DNA of 64,000 nucleotides from Chlorocebus sabaeus (GCF_047675955.1 NC_132911.1:22838565-22902564); one strand, 5' to 3'; shown: positions 11,611 through 23,110, counted from the stretch's first letter. Numbers and translations are program-made. Notes: generated from the letters alone by a model not told the origin.

Positions 11611-11908
11611 GCCGGGTGTGGTGGCTCAAGCCTGTAATCCCAGCACTTTGGGAGGCCGAGATGGGCGGATCACGAGGTCAGGAGATCGAGACCATCCTGG
11701 CTAACACGGTGAAACCCCGTCTCTACTAAAAACACAAAAAACTAGCCGGGCGAAGTGGCGGGCGCCTGTAGTCCCCGCTACTCGGGAGGCTGAGGCAGGA
11801 GAATGGCGTAAACCCAGGAGGCGGAGCTTGCAGTGAGCTGAGATCCAGCCACTGCACTCCAGCCCGGGCGACAGAGCAAGACTCCGTCTCAAAAAAAAAA
11901 AAAAAAAA
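11611..11908 (+). mobile_element. AluY, Old World monkey-like
   Basis: Full-length Alu with poly(A) tail. Target-site duplication AAGAGTCCAG at 11601-11610 and 11909-11918. 'gctcaagcctgtaatc', 'aactagccgggcg' and 'gatccagccactgc' depart from human AluY in the way I recall for cercopithecine AluY. Confidence 0.93.
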
Positions 11909-12234
11909 AAGAGTCCAGGCAAAAAAGGGAAAACAAAGAAACAAGGGAAGGTAAGAGGATGAGCAGATGGCTTGTGGTGGCTCTAGCCAGGGCTGGCTGT
12001 GGGATTTCACCCTGTTTTCTGTCCTTGTCTGGGATTTGCAGCGCTGGGATCAGGTCCACAGACTGACAGAGCTGGAAGGGACAGGCGGGGTCCCAGGTGA
12101 TGTGGCCCAGCTGACCCGACATTATGCAGCTGGCTAGAAGCATGGCTGCGTTTAGAGACCAAGTCTCAGGACTCTTGGGCCTAGACTTCAGTCTCCACAT
12201 CCAATGTCTAGAGGTATTTAAGATACATACCAGT

Positions 12235-12327
12235 ACGTGGAATATATAAATAAATATATATATAAACATATATAAATATAAAAAATATAAATATAAATAA
12301 ATATAAAAACATATATATGTATATACA
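12235..12327. repeat. A/T-rich microsatellite (TATAAA-type)
   Basis: About 90 bp of almost pure A and T built from TATA and ATAAATA units. It abuts the poly(T) of the adjacent inverted Alu. Confidence 0.85.
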
Positions 12328-12614
12328 TTTTTTGAGACAGAGTCTAGCTCTGTCGCCTAGGCTGAAGTGTGGTGGCATGATCTCAGCTCACAGCAACCGC
12401 CGCCTCCCGGGTTCACACCGTTCTCCTGCCTCAGCCTCCCGAGTAGCTAGGACTACAGGCGCCCGCCACCACGCCCGGCTAATTTTTTGTATTTTTAGTA
12501 GAGATGAGGTTTCACCGTGTTAGCCAGGATGGTCTCGATCTCCTGACCTCGTGATCTGCCCACCTCGGGCTCCCAAAGTGCTGGGATTATAGGCATGAGC
12601 CACTGCGCCAGGCT
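12328..12614 (-). mobile_element. Alu SINE
   Basis: Inverted Alu from TTTTTTGAGACAGAG to 'gagccactgcgccaggct'. The end reads CCAGGCT rather than the usual CCCGGCC; the copy downstream shares this. Confidence 0.92.
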
Positions 12615-12632
12615 GGGAATATTTCTTTCTGG

Positions 12633-12764
12633 TTTTTTTTTTTTTAGTAGAAACAGGATTTCACCGTGTTAGCCAGGATGGTCTCGATCTCCTGACCTCG
12701 TGATATGCCCACTTCGGCCTCCCAAAGTGCTGGGATTATAGGCGTGAGCCATCGCGCCAGGCTG
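12633..12764 (-). mobile_element. Partial Alu, apparent local duplicate
   Basis: Only the 5' part of an Alu (inverted), from TTTTTAGTAGAAACAGG to GCGCCAGGCT. It repeats the end of the previous Alu together with 12 bp of non-Alu flank (GGGAATATTTCT at 12615-12626 and 12764-12775). Confidence 0.85.
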
Positions 12765-13149
12765 GGAATATTTCTAAAGGAACTCAGAGTCCAACAACTG
12801 CAGAGCCTGGAGTACCTGGCAGCGCACAAACCTGTGGACACACTTGGAAACCCTGGGCTGAAGGTCAACAAGGAGGGTATGGGCGCTCAACACAAAGTGT
12901 GTTTCCTGATGTTAGAAGTGTTGGAGGCAGGAAGAAGGGGCGGCAGGCCAGGAGAACTTGGAGTAGAGAATGGCTTCGGGAAATGTGACCGCCAGTGTGG
13001 CAGACGCAAGCCACCCACTTAGGAGGATCCTATCTCCAGGCCATGCAGCCTCTTGGCTCTAAGTGACCCTGGCAACTCTGAACTCCCATCTGGGGCCCGC
13101 AGGACGTCCACCGGGCAGCTTAGCGGGGAGGGTGGTGAGCCAGGCCTAC

Positions 13150-13393
13150 CTGTGACAGTCATGCCAGATCCACGCGTGGCGGCCGTTCTTGGGCCGGAAG
13201 TCGGACTGGCCATTGTTGTGGATCTGGGAGGAGAAGCGCAGGAGCCGGCGGTAGCCCGTGGTGGGGTTGGTCTGCGCGGCTGAGGCCGAGAGGCAGTTCT
13301 CCTCCATAGCACACTGCAGCATGAACATGGGCCGGTCCTCCAGGTAGGTGGTCTGCTGCACCATCTCTGCATTGAGGACCAGGTCTGGGGCAG
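13150..13393 (-). CDS. LOXL2: LOXL2 exon 10: start of catalytic domain, first copper ligand
   Basis: Encodes the last two bases of Thr546, residues 547-626 and two bases of Arg627. It opens the lysyl oxidase domain (APDLVLNAEMVQQ) and ends WIWHDCH, where His626 is a copper ligand. Cys573, Cys579 and Cys625 are present. Met570, polymorphic in people (Met/Leu), is Met here. Residue 588 is Asn where I recall Asp in human. Acceptor AG at 13394-13395 (phase 1), donor GT at 13148-13149 (phase 2). Confidence 0.97.
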
Positions 13394-13739
13394 CTGCGGA
13401 GGACAGCATGCTGGTCAACAAGGCAAGAGACCCCTCCCCAAGGCTCCCACTTCTGAGTCTTGAGCTGGGACAAACCCCTCTCCTGCCTACCACCACCTTC
13501 TGGAATGGCTCAAGGGCTCCTCAAGGTTACCTTCTTGTTTAGCAAGACCTTAAATTCCTCTTTCCCTCTGCTGTGAGTCCTCTTTGACAACTCTTAACGG
13601 TGCAGATGAGCCAGATGTTGAACTTCCCAGCTAAGCACAGACCATGGTATGTTAACAGATCCCACGCCTCGTGAGCACTGAATGTGAGTGATGAGCACAC
13701 GGGGGTTGATTATATTATTCTACTTTCAAGTGGCTTCAA

Positions 13740-14200
13740 ATTTTCAATAACAAAATGCAACAAACAACAGTAACGATGTGATTGTTCTACCCAGAGAGAA
13801 AGAACACCTCTCATACCTTGGTCTGCTTCTTCTGGAAATGATGTATTTTCCAACACGTATAATATTGTATGTAGAGTTATGGTATGCTAATACTGTTTCC
13901 CTTAAAATCCATCTTGTCATATTTTCACGTTGACATATATCCATTATAGCACACTCATTTCATGGCTACATAATATTTAATTCCTAGCTCTATTTCATAT
14001 TTTTAGATACATTGGCTGTTTGGAATTTTGCAGTTACAAGGTGTGATAAACACCCTGTAGTAAATCTGTGCATATAACTTATTTTTTTCCTTTAGAATAT
14101 ATCTCTGTAAGTGAAACTGCTAGGAGAAAGCATTGTCTATTTTTAAGTCTGATTCCTATTGCCAAATTGCCTTCTTAACAGGTTCTTCCAGGTTCCACGG
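13740..14200. repeat. Old L1-like fragment (tentative)
   Basis: GTGATAAACACCCTGTAG, AGTGAAACTGCTAGGAG and TTGCCAAATTGCCTTC resemble text common in old L1 3' regions. Family not assigned. Confidence 0.35.
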
Positions 14201-15149
14201 CGCACACTGCTGCCTTATGGGAGAGTTTTCCCCAGGTGCCTGTCTTTTACAACGCTTGATTTACTCAATTAGCGCACTGCACATAGCAGGTGTTAAAAGA
14301 ATGACTGATGGCTACAATCTACGTTTACTAAACAATTGTATTAGGAAGCTTAGCTTCTTTGCAAAAGGAGTAACTGTAGGCTTTACCTTTAAAAGTGAGC
14401 TTTCAGTGAGCATTTCTAGTACCCAGAAAAATGCCATATATGAATCAGTGATCACAAGATCCTGCCATCTTTTATTTTGACAAGTTGCTTGTAAATTTTT
14501 TTTTCCCCTAGACTGCTTGGCAGAATTGCTTGTAAATTTTAAGCAAGCAGAGTCTGTGAGTTTTGCTTCCCTCAAGTTCACCAGCACATGGAGGGAGCTC
14601 TGTCTCCCTTCTTCCCCTCCCCCTCCAGGCTTATAGGCTGCGGCAGAGCCCAGCAGGTTCTCAGTAAACCCTGTGTGCTCACTGGCACCTGAAGGAGCTG
14701 GCATCCTCTAGAGAGCAGATCCACTCGCAAGAATTGGGTGTGGAACCGAAGGGCAGGGAAAGGGTGCACACAGATGGCATGTGGGGTGGGGCATGGAAGC
14801 AGTAAATCAGGAGGCTCCCGTTTACTGACAAGTATTTCTTCTTGGAGGCTATGCAAGATGCAGCATTGCCCAGCACTGAGTGTTCTGGGCATGCTAATTT
14901 TTATGAGGGTGTCATGTGAGCCTCTTATTAGTTGACAGCTCCTCTGAATACCTCCACGCTGAGCACGGGGGTCTCCACTTGGGCTCTCCCTCCAGCTCAC
15001 GAGGAAAGAGATCGTTAATGTACCATGTTCTGTGCTTAGCTGGGAGCCTGGGACCTGCAATCTCAACACCTGCCATGGGCTGGGACTTGGCCTCCCCTGC
15101 ATCCTGCAGGCAGCGGAACTCCTAAGTGGCATCCTTCCACCTACCCATG

Positions 15150-15800
15150 GCTTGAGTATTACGATGCACTGTGCTAGGCTCTCTGGACAGAGCTGAGCAA
15201 GGCAGAGGTGGAACTACCCTAGACTCTAGCAGGAGAGAGACATATGCAGCACATAATAATGACTACTGCAACAAGAGCTGGCAGGAGAAACGCGGGGTAT
15301 GATGGGAATTGTAACAGGAGGAGCCTGTCGGGTGGGTGGTCAGGAGGCTTCTTTGGGAGAAGTTGTGTTTTTTTTTCTCTGAAGCAGGGGTGGGGATTTG
15401 AGGAAATAACACTAAGGATGAGGTTGGGACAAAACACACAGCCTGTGCCAGGCCCCTGCGGCACGAGGGAGGGTCAAAGCCAGTGTGGTGCAGACACTGA
15501 GGATGGGTGGGGGTGGCCTGGGAGGAAGCCGGACAACACGAGCCCTGTGTGAGCCCCGGTCACAGAAGTGCGGTGGGACCCTTGGGTGGGATTTAAGTGG
15601 GAGGTGGTCTTGGCTCTGGCTTTGGGGAGGGGAGAGGAGGGGAAGCCACCGCAGGGGCACGTGTCACTGTGGGGATATCCTTTGCAGTGATGCTGTGTGG
15701 AAGGTGGTCATCTGGACACAGGCAGCAACAGTGGCAGGGAAAGATATAGAGAAGGTTGAGAAAATACTGAAAGGTAAAAATCAAGAGGGACTGGACATGG
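15150..15800 (-). repeat. L2 LINE, inverted (diverged)
   Basis: GCACTGTGCTAGGCTCTC, 'gactctagcaggagagaga' and a GTGGCAGGGAAAGATATAG tail follow inverted L2. Confidence 0.45.
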
Positions 15801-17179
15801 GGAATGGTGAGGAAGAGGGAGAATCAAGGAGGATGTGTAGATTTCCAGCACATGCAATTGGTGGGGTGAGAGTAAGATATTATGAAGGGTTGCTGAAGAA
15901 TTACTTTATTTCCCTGAATACTCCAACATGCATTTGGCCAGAGGAGCCAAGCGCTGTGTTCCTGGCCCCAAAGGCTACTGCCCCGCTGCAGACACACTCC
16001 CAGTGATGCTTCAGCCTAAGCTGCAGAGCATTCTGAGAAATCGCCCCACAAAACTCATTTTTGGATCTTCCCATGAGAATCTGAAGGCATCGTTCATCTC
16101 ATAAATCTCAGTCTTCAGAGAGAAATTCCCTTTAATCTCTAGAGTTGTGGGCTTCTCTTGACTCATGGGTTAGTTTTCATCTCATAGGTAGTTAGTTATA
16201 TTAATGACCAGTTTTCTCTCTGCTCTGGCTGCTAGGAAGCTCACTGTGAAATTAATGACCTATTCATAATAAATGTATAGAACCCCCTAGTACACGGTTT
16301 TAAAATTAACCCCTCCCTGGCTCCATTTTAAGCCACTACCATTTTGCCAGCACCTGTCTTTCATCTGTTTTTATTTTCTGCTATCTTGAATTGTATTTAG
16401 GTTTGTATTATCTTAATTTCCTTCTAGAAAAGATGGACTATTGCAAATATAAATAAATTGATAAATAAAGAAAAGTTCCCCGACAGGGGAGTGGCTGTTC
16501 CTCTCTGCTGGGATGCTTTCCCCTGGGGAGCTGGTAGGGTGGTGATCTCACCATCTCTCCTCTCACACAGGATGTGCTAGCGTGTTATGTCTACCCAGAG
16601 AAGCCTGCCCTGAGGTCCTGCTTTGTGAGAGCTAGGAGATGCTAGTGAATCTAAAAGGGGTTGGTGGGAGACGCAGCTGCTGGGCTCAGTTCAATCCCTC
16701 ATTCTCCGTGATGGCAGGATGACAGTGCATCTTTGTTTACCAAGCCCTTGCGTATATTGTCACACTTGATTTCTAATTTCTAGGGAAAACTACAACTATA
16801 GACCACAGAGGCTGACACGCTTTTCCAAGATCAGCCAATAAGGCAGGCTCTGGTCTCAAGTTCTCTGGCCAGTATCTGGGCCTCCCAATGGAGATGGCTA
16901 CGTGTGGGTTTATATTATAAGGCCAGAAAAGGCAGGGCAGGGTTTGGGCTCAGGAGGACAGCATTCCAAAAGGGAGTCTACTGCTCCTCTTCTCTCAGCA
17001 TGGGAGGGAGGCTTCAGGAAGTGGGTCATCCTGAATCCCTGGCTGGCATTCCCTCTATGGCCTCAATCTCTCTAGGACTCCCAGCGAACCACCAGGCAGC
17101 TAAGTGACCTCCAGGGTCTGAAAACAGGAAATGCTCCACGGAGGAGGTGGAAGGAGGAAGCCAACACCCATGGAAGGTG

Positions 17180-17300
17180 TCATCGTTCTCATTTAACTGG
17201 CATGACGGAGGAGCTCTCAGTCATGTAGTCTGCCCTGGGTCACTGCGGTAGCAGTGGTCCTGTGACTGAACCTGGGCTACAGACTGCAGCCCCTCCCTCC
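17180..17300 (-). repeat. MIR SINE
   Basis: GTTCTCATTTAACTGGCATG, then CTGCCCTGGGTCACTGC and CTGAACCTGGGCTACAGAC, match inverted MIR. Confidence 0.5.
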
Positions 17301-17506
17301 TCCTTTTCTCCCACTACGTCATGGACAGCAATCTGTGGTTGGGGTGGCGGTCATCTCTCTTGCCCCCAGTTTTTCTCCCTTAGGATTTCATTCCACCTTC
17401 CTCTATTGCTTGGCTCCTGGCAAGCCTTCAGAGTCTCTTGAGGAATAACTGGTGGGACTCTGGTTGCCTCGGGAGCCCGGTGGGGAGGGAGGGGAGGAGC
17501 TCTCAC

Positions 17507-17672
17507 TTTCTGAGCAGGCAACTCCGGCCCCGTACTGCACTCCTCCCTGGGGGCAGGCCACGTCCTCCCCGTCGTGACGGCAGTGTGCCAGGGACAGCTC
17601 CGTTCCCGAGCACTTCACTCCGCTCATGACCACTTTGTTGGCGTAGACATCTCCGTGCCAATACCAGGTCTC
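17507..17672 (-). CDS. LOXL2: LOXL2 exon 9: second half of SRCR4
   Basis: Encodes residues 491-545 and the first base of Thr546: ETWYWHGDVYANK through GGVQYGAGVACSE. Cys511, Cys521, Cys530 and Cys543 complete the SRCR4 disulfide set with exon 8. Residues 500-501 read Tyr-Ala, where I recall Asn-Ser in human. Acceptor AG at 17673-17674 (phase 0), donor GT at 17505-17506 (phase 1). Confidence 0.97.
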
Positions 17673-17734
17673 CTGGAAGAACCAATAAAACAAATGGTGG
17701 GTACATCACCTTGAACTGTCACTTTCTCATATCC

Positions 17735-17895
17735 TGTCAACTTGCAGCCTCACAAAAATCCCAACGTTTTATGATCCCATTTTTCAGATGGAGACAGCAC
17801 AGAGAGTCACCTATCCAAGCTGTGCAGTTAGTTGGTGGCAGAGTGGGTGGGAATCCAGGTCTCCTGACCCTAGCACTTGGACTCTGTCACTCTCT
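17735..17895 (-). repeat. MIR SINE
   Basis: 'catttttcagatggagaca', GTTGGTGGCAGAGTGGG and GGGAATCCAGGTCTCCTGAC are a good match to inverted MIR. Confidence 0.7.
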
Positions 17896-18504
17896 CCCTC
17901 AGGGAAGTAGAGCTAAGGTTGTGGTCAAACACTGCAAGGCTACATGTCAGCAATGGCAGGTGCACACAACTCAGGTTGCCTACTTCCTAGTCCTGAGCCA
18001 GGGCAGACATTGCTAATCAATCACTGCACTCTCTCCTCTAATCCCGAATGGGATTAGATGCTATTGGTTGATTGGAAGTGGTGGGAGAGAAGAAATCTAT
18101 TTGCATATGTCAATTGTTAGACATGTTATAAAGATGAACTTCTGAATTTAGACTTTCCCCAGTTTAAAGAGCAATTAATAGAGCAGTTCTGCACAGAAGC
18201 TGAGGAGATCCGAGGCTTAGGATGCTGGGATTTATTTGGCTCCTTTGCTCTATGGGGCTTCAAAATACTGTTAGGATTTACTCTCATACTTCAGAGAAAT
18301 TTCGAGTAGAGAAAAATGAGGAGCAGAATGGGGGCTGTCAGGTACAGAAACGGGATGAGCACACAGGTACTGTGTTCCTCAGGTCTCTCGGGCTTGGAGG
18401 CTGAGGCAGGATTAGAGCTCAGAAAGGTCGTCTCAGGATCGTCAGAGACAGACCATCAGGCTAGGAAGGGCCTTGGAAGTATTTATATCTCATCTAAGCT
18501 CTCC

Positions 18505-18937
18505 TGTGATGGTTCATATTATGTGTCAACTTGGCTAAGCCACAGTACCCAGATATTTGGTCAAATATTATTCTAGATGTTTACGTGAGGCTGTTTTTAG
18601 ATGAGATTAACATTTTAATCAGTAGACTTGGAGTAAGGCAGATTAACCTCCATAATATGGGTGATTCTCATTCAATCAGTTGAAGATCTTAAGGGGTTTA
18701 AAAAAAACCTGAGGTCCCCCAAGGAAGAGGCCATTCTGACCACAGACTGACTTCAGACTCAAGCTGCAACATCAACGCTTCCAGCCTGCTGGTCTACTCT
18801 GCAGACTTCAGACTTGCCAACCCCATAACTGCATGAGCCAATTCCTGAAAAGAAATACCTTTCTTCATGCTGTGTGAGTGAGATATACACACACATATAT
18901 AAATACACATTCATACATCCTATTGGTTGATAGCGTG

Positions 18938-18978
<41 letters not shown>

Positions 18979-19030
18979 ACGCATTCATGCAACCTATTGG
19001 TTCTGTTTCTCTAGAGAATTTGACCAATAC
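18505..19030 (+). repeat. Older interspersed repeat, family not assigned
   Basis: Begins TGTGATGGTTCATATTATG and ends in a CTATTGGTTCTGTTTCTCTA segment followed by 'ttgaccaatac'. The same order recurs in many primate copies I recall. It contains the CA repeat at 18937. Confidence 0.55.
18937..18973. repeat. (CA)n microsatellite
   Basis: About 18 CA dinucleotides. Both sides carry a 28-bp near-copy (18901-18928 and 18975-19002). Confidence 0.95.
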
Positions 19031-19654
19031 CCACCTCCATCCTCCAGATGAAGAACTGGGGACTTGAGAAGGGATGGGGCTTGTGATCAGTGGCAGATTT
19101 GGTACAAATGTCAACCCCAGGCCAGTTTCATGACCCCAGCTGAGGCCCAGGTGTCTTAGGAATGAGCTGACTGGGAAGAAAAATATCTGGACAAAGACTC
19201 CCTTGAAACGTGGCACTGTTTTTCCATTCTCCTTGGAGATTTAGAGAGTGCACTGGCTTGTCATAAACAGTATTAGCAGAAACACTGCGTTGCCTGGGGA
19301 AGCCGAGCTCCCAGAGGACGTAAGCAGCTATTTCAAAGGCCTGCCCCTTCTGGAGGCTGGAATGAAGAGCCACAGGGCAGGGGACCCCGGGCGGCTTCTG
19401 CTCAGGGCTCAGGACCTCCCATCAGAGCGACCTGGACCCACCCAGCCCATGGGAGACAGTCAGGCTCAGCAAGGATGCAGGAGTTCTCCTCTTCTCTCCC
19501 TAAACCCCTTTCTTAGGTCCCAAGAAGGGCCACTAGGGAAGGAGAGCTGGAGTCAGGATTAACAACACAAGAGGAGGGTCTCCAAGCATCTTCTCATTCT
19601 GTAAGCTGCTTGCTTAATGGACGTGTTTAGAGCCAGGATACTGAGGACTTGGGA

Positions 19655-19785
19655 TTATTCATTCCATGTCACGTGGAGGACAACTGAGGCAGGGAAGGTT
19701 GGCTGCTTTGCCCCAGACCATTACATAGCCAGCTGGTGGAAATGTGTCGGGATTAGACCCAGAGCCTCCTATATTGTTGCTCCTT
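19655..19785 (-). repeat. MIR SINE
   Basis: 'acaactgaggcagggaagg', CATAGCCAGCTGGTGGAA and GGGATTAGACCCAGAGCC fit inverted MIR. Confidence 0.5.
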
Positions 19786-20119
19786 TTGTGATGGGGGTGG
19801 GAGGGTGGGAACTAGGACCAGAGCTCAGCTGTTCTCAGCTAAGTCACTCTCTCTTTGGAGAAGGGGAGTTGGAGGAAGTGCAGATGATGTGACAAGTCTT
19901 GAAGATTCCCTAGCGTGTCAATGGGAGAATGCATTAGGCACAGATGCCAGTGGAGAAATGTGTTCAGACCAGAGTGGGCTTCCAAGGGAGCAAGCTAAGG
20001 TGTTTAGGGGGGGTTGAGCATTGGGCCACCTCCCTGAAGGGCTGAGTTGCTTCCTTCTGCACAACGCACATCAGGACCCCTCCAGGATCAGCCTTGAGCT
20101 CAGGGTGAACCCCAGTGTG

Positions 20120-20240
20120 TAGTGCAGGAGTGGACCATGAAAAGCAGAGCCCAGCCCCTCGTTCTGCAGCCAAGAAATCGAAGCAGAGTGGGAGCGACCT
20201 GCCTGAGGACTCAGGCCTGTAAGGAGCAGCGCTGTGGCCA
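20120..20240 (-). repeat. MIR SINE (weak)
   Basis: TTCTGCAGCCAAGAAATCG, then GGGAGCGACCTGCCTGAGG, echo inverted MIR. Diverged. Confidence 0.4.
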
Positions 20241-20390
20241 GAGTGGGGCTCCCTGCCTCCGGATCCAGGGCACCTTGCTCAGTCCTTCCTGCACGGCTAG
20301 GGAAGGTATGCGGGAGAGGGGGGCTGACTGAAGACAGTGTGGTCAGACTGCACGGGGGGGAATGCGGGGTCTGAGGCCGGGGCTTCTCAC

Positions 20391-20558
20391 CTGGAAGGCG
20401 TTGCTGGCAAATCCCAGGCCCAGCTGGCGGCAGACCACCATGGCCTCCACGATGCCCCAGTTCTGGCCACACACCATCCCCCACACAAGGGACCCGTTTC
20501 TCTCCACCAGCACCTCCACTCGGCCCTCGTAGGGATTGCGGCCCCCGTTCAGGCGCAG
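20391..20558 (-). CDS. LOXL2: LOXL2 exon 8: first half of SRCR4
   Basis: Encodes residues 435-490 in phase 0 at both ends: LRLNGGRNPYEGRVEV through LGLGFASNAFQ. Cys464 and Cys477 belong to SRCR4. Asn455 (NGS) is a glycosylation sequon known to be used in human LOXL2. Acceptor AG at 20559-20560, donor GT at 20389-20390. At 168 nt it could be skipped without shifting the frame, but half of SRCR4 would be lost. Confidence 0.97.
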
Positions 20559-20739
20559 CTGCAGACACAAAGGAAGGCCACGGTCACCAAGAGGGACAAG
20601 GGAGCTTCCCCACTGCACTGCCATCAGCCCCAGTGTCCTGGAGTCCTAAGCCAGGTGGTGCTGCCCAGGACACACACACTCAGATTCAGCAGCACTCTTG
20701 GCAGCCCCCTGGTGGCAGTGCCATGCCTAGCGTGGTCTT

Positions 20740-21041
20740 TTTTTTTTTTTTTTTTTTTTGAGATGGAGTCTCGCTCTGTTGCCCAGGCTGGAGTGCAGTG
20801 GCCGGATCTCAGCTCACTGCAAGCTCTGCCTCCTGGGTTTATGCCATTCTCCTGCCTCAGCCTCCCAAATAGCTGGGACTACAGGCGCCCGCCACCTCGC
20901 CTGGCTAGTTTTTTGTATTTTTTAGTAGAGACGGGGTTTCACCGTGTTAGCCAGGATGGTCTCAATCTCCTGACCTCGTGATCTGCCCGTCTCGGCCTCC
21001 CAAAGTGCTGGGATTACAGGCTTGAGCCACCGCGCCCAGCC
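20740..21041 (-). mobile_element. AluY, Old World monkey-like
   Basis: Full-length inverted Alu. Target-site duplications GCCTAGCGTGGTCTT (20725-20739) and GCCTAGTGTGGTCTT (21042-21056). 'cagtggccggatctcagc' and 'ggcttgagccaccgcg' are the monkey-type positions. Confidence 0.93.
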
Positions 21042-21457
21042 GCCTAGTGTGGTCTTATAGTGAGGTCCCCACCCCAGGCACCCTAAGCAGCTGGGGAGGC
21101 CCAGTGACTCCACTGAGCACCACAGCAGAAGCTGACGCTGCTCCCCAGGAGCCTATCAGTGGGGGCTGCTCTTTGGAAGGATGGTGCTCTCGGGACCTTG
21201 ACATGTTGGAATCTCACGAGACTCCTGCCTGGGCCCTTTTCTCTTTGCCACACCCCCTACCTGGCAGGTTCCAGAGCCTGCAGGCATCTTGTCCCATGGC
21301 TCCCCTGCTGGTCTCTCTGAGACCCACCTAACCAGCTGCCTGTTTGACAACTCCACTTGGTATCTCAGAGGTCACAAATCTGAACTTGTTGTCTTTTCTC
21401 TTTACCCTAAATGACTGGGTGTGGCCATGTTCCAATACAACTTTATTTTAAAAAACA

Positions 21458-21758
21458 GGCTGGGTATGGTAGCTCATGCCTGTAATCCCAGCACTTTGTG
21501 GGGCCAAAGTGGGAGGATCACTTGAGCCCAGGATTTTGAGACCAGCCTATGCAACACAGCGAGACCCCATCGCTACAAAAAATAACTTTAAAAAATGAGC
21601 CAGGTATGGTGGCGCACACCTGTAATTACAGCTACTCGGGAGGTGGGAAGATCCCTTGAGCCCAGAAGTTTCAGGTTGCAGTGAGCTATGATCATACCAC
21701 TGCACTCCAGCTTGGGCAACAGAGCAAGACCCTGTCTCAAAAAACAAAGAAATAAAAA
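21458..21758 (+). mobile_element. AluJ-type SINE
   Basis: Full dimeric Alu with older features: GGAGGATCACTTGAGCCCAG and a short A-rich linker. The flanks (AACTTTATTTTAAAAAACAGG before, CATAGTTTGCTGGGCTCC after) look like one older repeat cut by the insertion. Confidence 0.9.
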
Positions 21759-22958
21759 ACCAGGAGGAGGGGTGGGCTTGGCCACACATCATAGTTTGCT
21801 GGGCTCCTGAATCTGCTGTTATTCAAGCCAGAAAGAGAGGAGCAATTCTTGACATCTCCCACTCCCTTATCTCACATCCTATCAAAGTCTTCGCCTGTGG
21901 GTTTTAGCTCTTGTCTCTCTCCAATGCATCCACTTTCCTCCAGTCCTTCCCTACCCTCCCTCATCTCTTGCCTGGGCCAGAGCAGTGTTCCTGTTCTAGG
22001 TCCTAAAGCCAAGGCAAGTCTCAGAGGCTCTGGCTGCAGAATGTGGCTGCCTCGTTGCCTCTGGGGCCAGGAAAACATGTGGTCATCAAGGGCGCTTCCC
22101 AAGACGTTAAGGCCGACCAGGCCTGCAATGGCCTCCATGACAGAGAGAAGGGTTGACTCTTCCGGAAGGAATCTGGACACTTCATGCACTGGGGGGCTTT
22201 TCTCATTTTCTAGATTAGACTGGAGCGCACAGTGTAGCTGGCATGCAGTTCTAACTCAGCAAAGGACACAGCTTGCCATTCCCAGGGCCCCACGCAGGGC
22301 GCCAGCATCCTGGAAACCATGCGGCTTTCTGGTGAGCGGGGTCTAACCTCACCAATGACAATGGAGCCTATGGGACTTCACGGTCAGCCAGGAGCCTCTG
22401 TCCTCACCCTCTCGACCTCCTCACCCAAGGAGGATGCCAGGGAAGGTCAGGCCCTCTCCAAGTCTCTTAAAACAGCCCAGGCATTTCCCTTTTCCTGTTC
22501 CTTTGGTTCTCAGTGGCAGCAGCACAGAGTTTTAAAGAAGGGAGCGAAGTGTGTGGCAGCCCAGTTTTTTTTCTGAACATGAATAGAGAAAACAGAACGC
22601 CTCCAGCCAGCGGAGCACAGCCAGGCTGCACCGTGTTTTGATAAGGTTGTGGCTAGCCGGTCCCACGCCTGTCTTTGGAGGTGGTGAGGCAGAGGTGAGG
22701 TAACTCAACTCAGATGTTAACATGCAAGGAGGCAGGGCCTTTGCAGCTCACACTGCACACAGGGGCTTGGGCCTGCTGCCAGGCCAGGGCCAGGCCCGAA
22801 GTTCAGAGGGGGAACGAAACATTGCAAATGCCAAGTGGCAATGTCTGCAGCAGTACTAGCAGCAGTGCCTGGTCACTTCCTGGGTTCACCCCAGAGCTCT
22901 GTGGCTATACTTTCTGTGGCCTCAGTTATAGTCCCCTCTAGGTGTCCAGTCCCCTCAC

Positions 22959-23110
22959 CTTTTTCTGCAAGCCCATGGCAGGGGTGTTGCATCTCACACC
23001 AGCGTCCTCCTCGTGGTTGCAGCCCTGAGACTCGGCGTTGAACTTGCAGTCTATGATGGATTTCTCATTGCCCGTGCACTGGATCTCGTTGAGGTGGATG
23101 GGTCCAATCC
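22959..23110 (-). CDS. LOXL2: LOXL2 exon 7: second half of SRCR3
   Basis: Encodes the last two bases of Gly384 and residues 385-434: IGPIHLNEIQCTGNEK through TPAMGLQKK. Cys395, Cys405, Cys414 and Cys424 pair with the exon 6 cysteines in SRCR3. Acceptor AG at 23111-23112 (phase 1), donor GT at 22957-22958 (phase 0). No long open frame exposes this exon; it was found by translating between the splice sites. Confidence 0.97.

Larger units (their letters stand above)
6362..13149 (-). other. LOXL2: LOXL2 intron 10
   Basis: 6788-nt intron: GT donor at 13148-13149, AG acceptor at 6362-6363. It holds Alus near 8777, 11611 and 12328, a duplicated Alu fragment, an A/T microsatellite, MIRs, and a G-rich run at 10423. 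Stretches 6720-8770 and 9090-10980 look unique. Confidence 0.9.
13394..17506 (-). other. LOXL2: LOXL2 intron 9
   Basis: GT donor at 17505-17506, AG acceptor at 13394-13395. Contains degraded L1-like sequence (about 13740-14200), an L2 stretch (about 15150-15800) and MIR sequence (about 17180-17300). No Alu. I see nothing specific in 14300-15100 or 15850-17150. Confidence 0.9.
17673..20390 (-). other. LOXL2: LOXL2 intron 8
   Basis: GT donor at 20389-20390, AG acceptor at 17673-17674. Contains three MIRs, an older interspersed repeat (18505-19030) and a CA microsatellite with duplicated flanks. No Alu. Confidence 0.9.
20559..22958 (-). other. LOXL2: LOXL2 intron 7
   Basis: GT donor at 22957-22958, AG acceptor at 20559-20560. 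Holds two Alus in opposite orientation (20740 minus, 21458 plus). The second sits inside an older repeat. 21790-22950 looks unique. Confidence 0.9.

Noticed and set aside
20337..20981. 214-codon plus-strand open frame
   Set aside because: Its first part is antisense to exon 8 and the rest reads through an inverted Alu.
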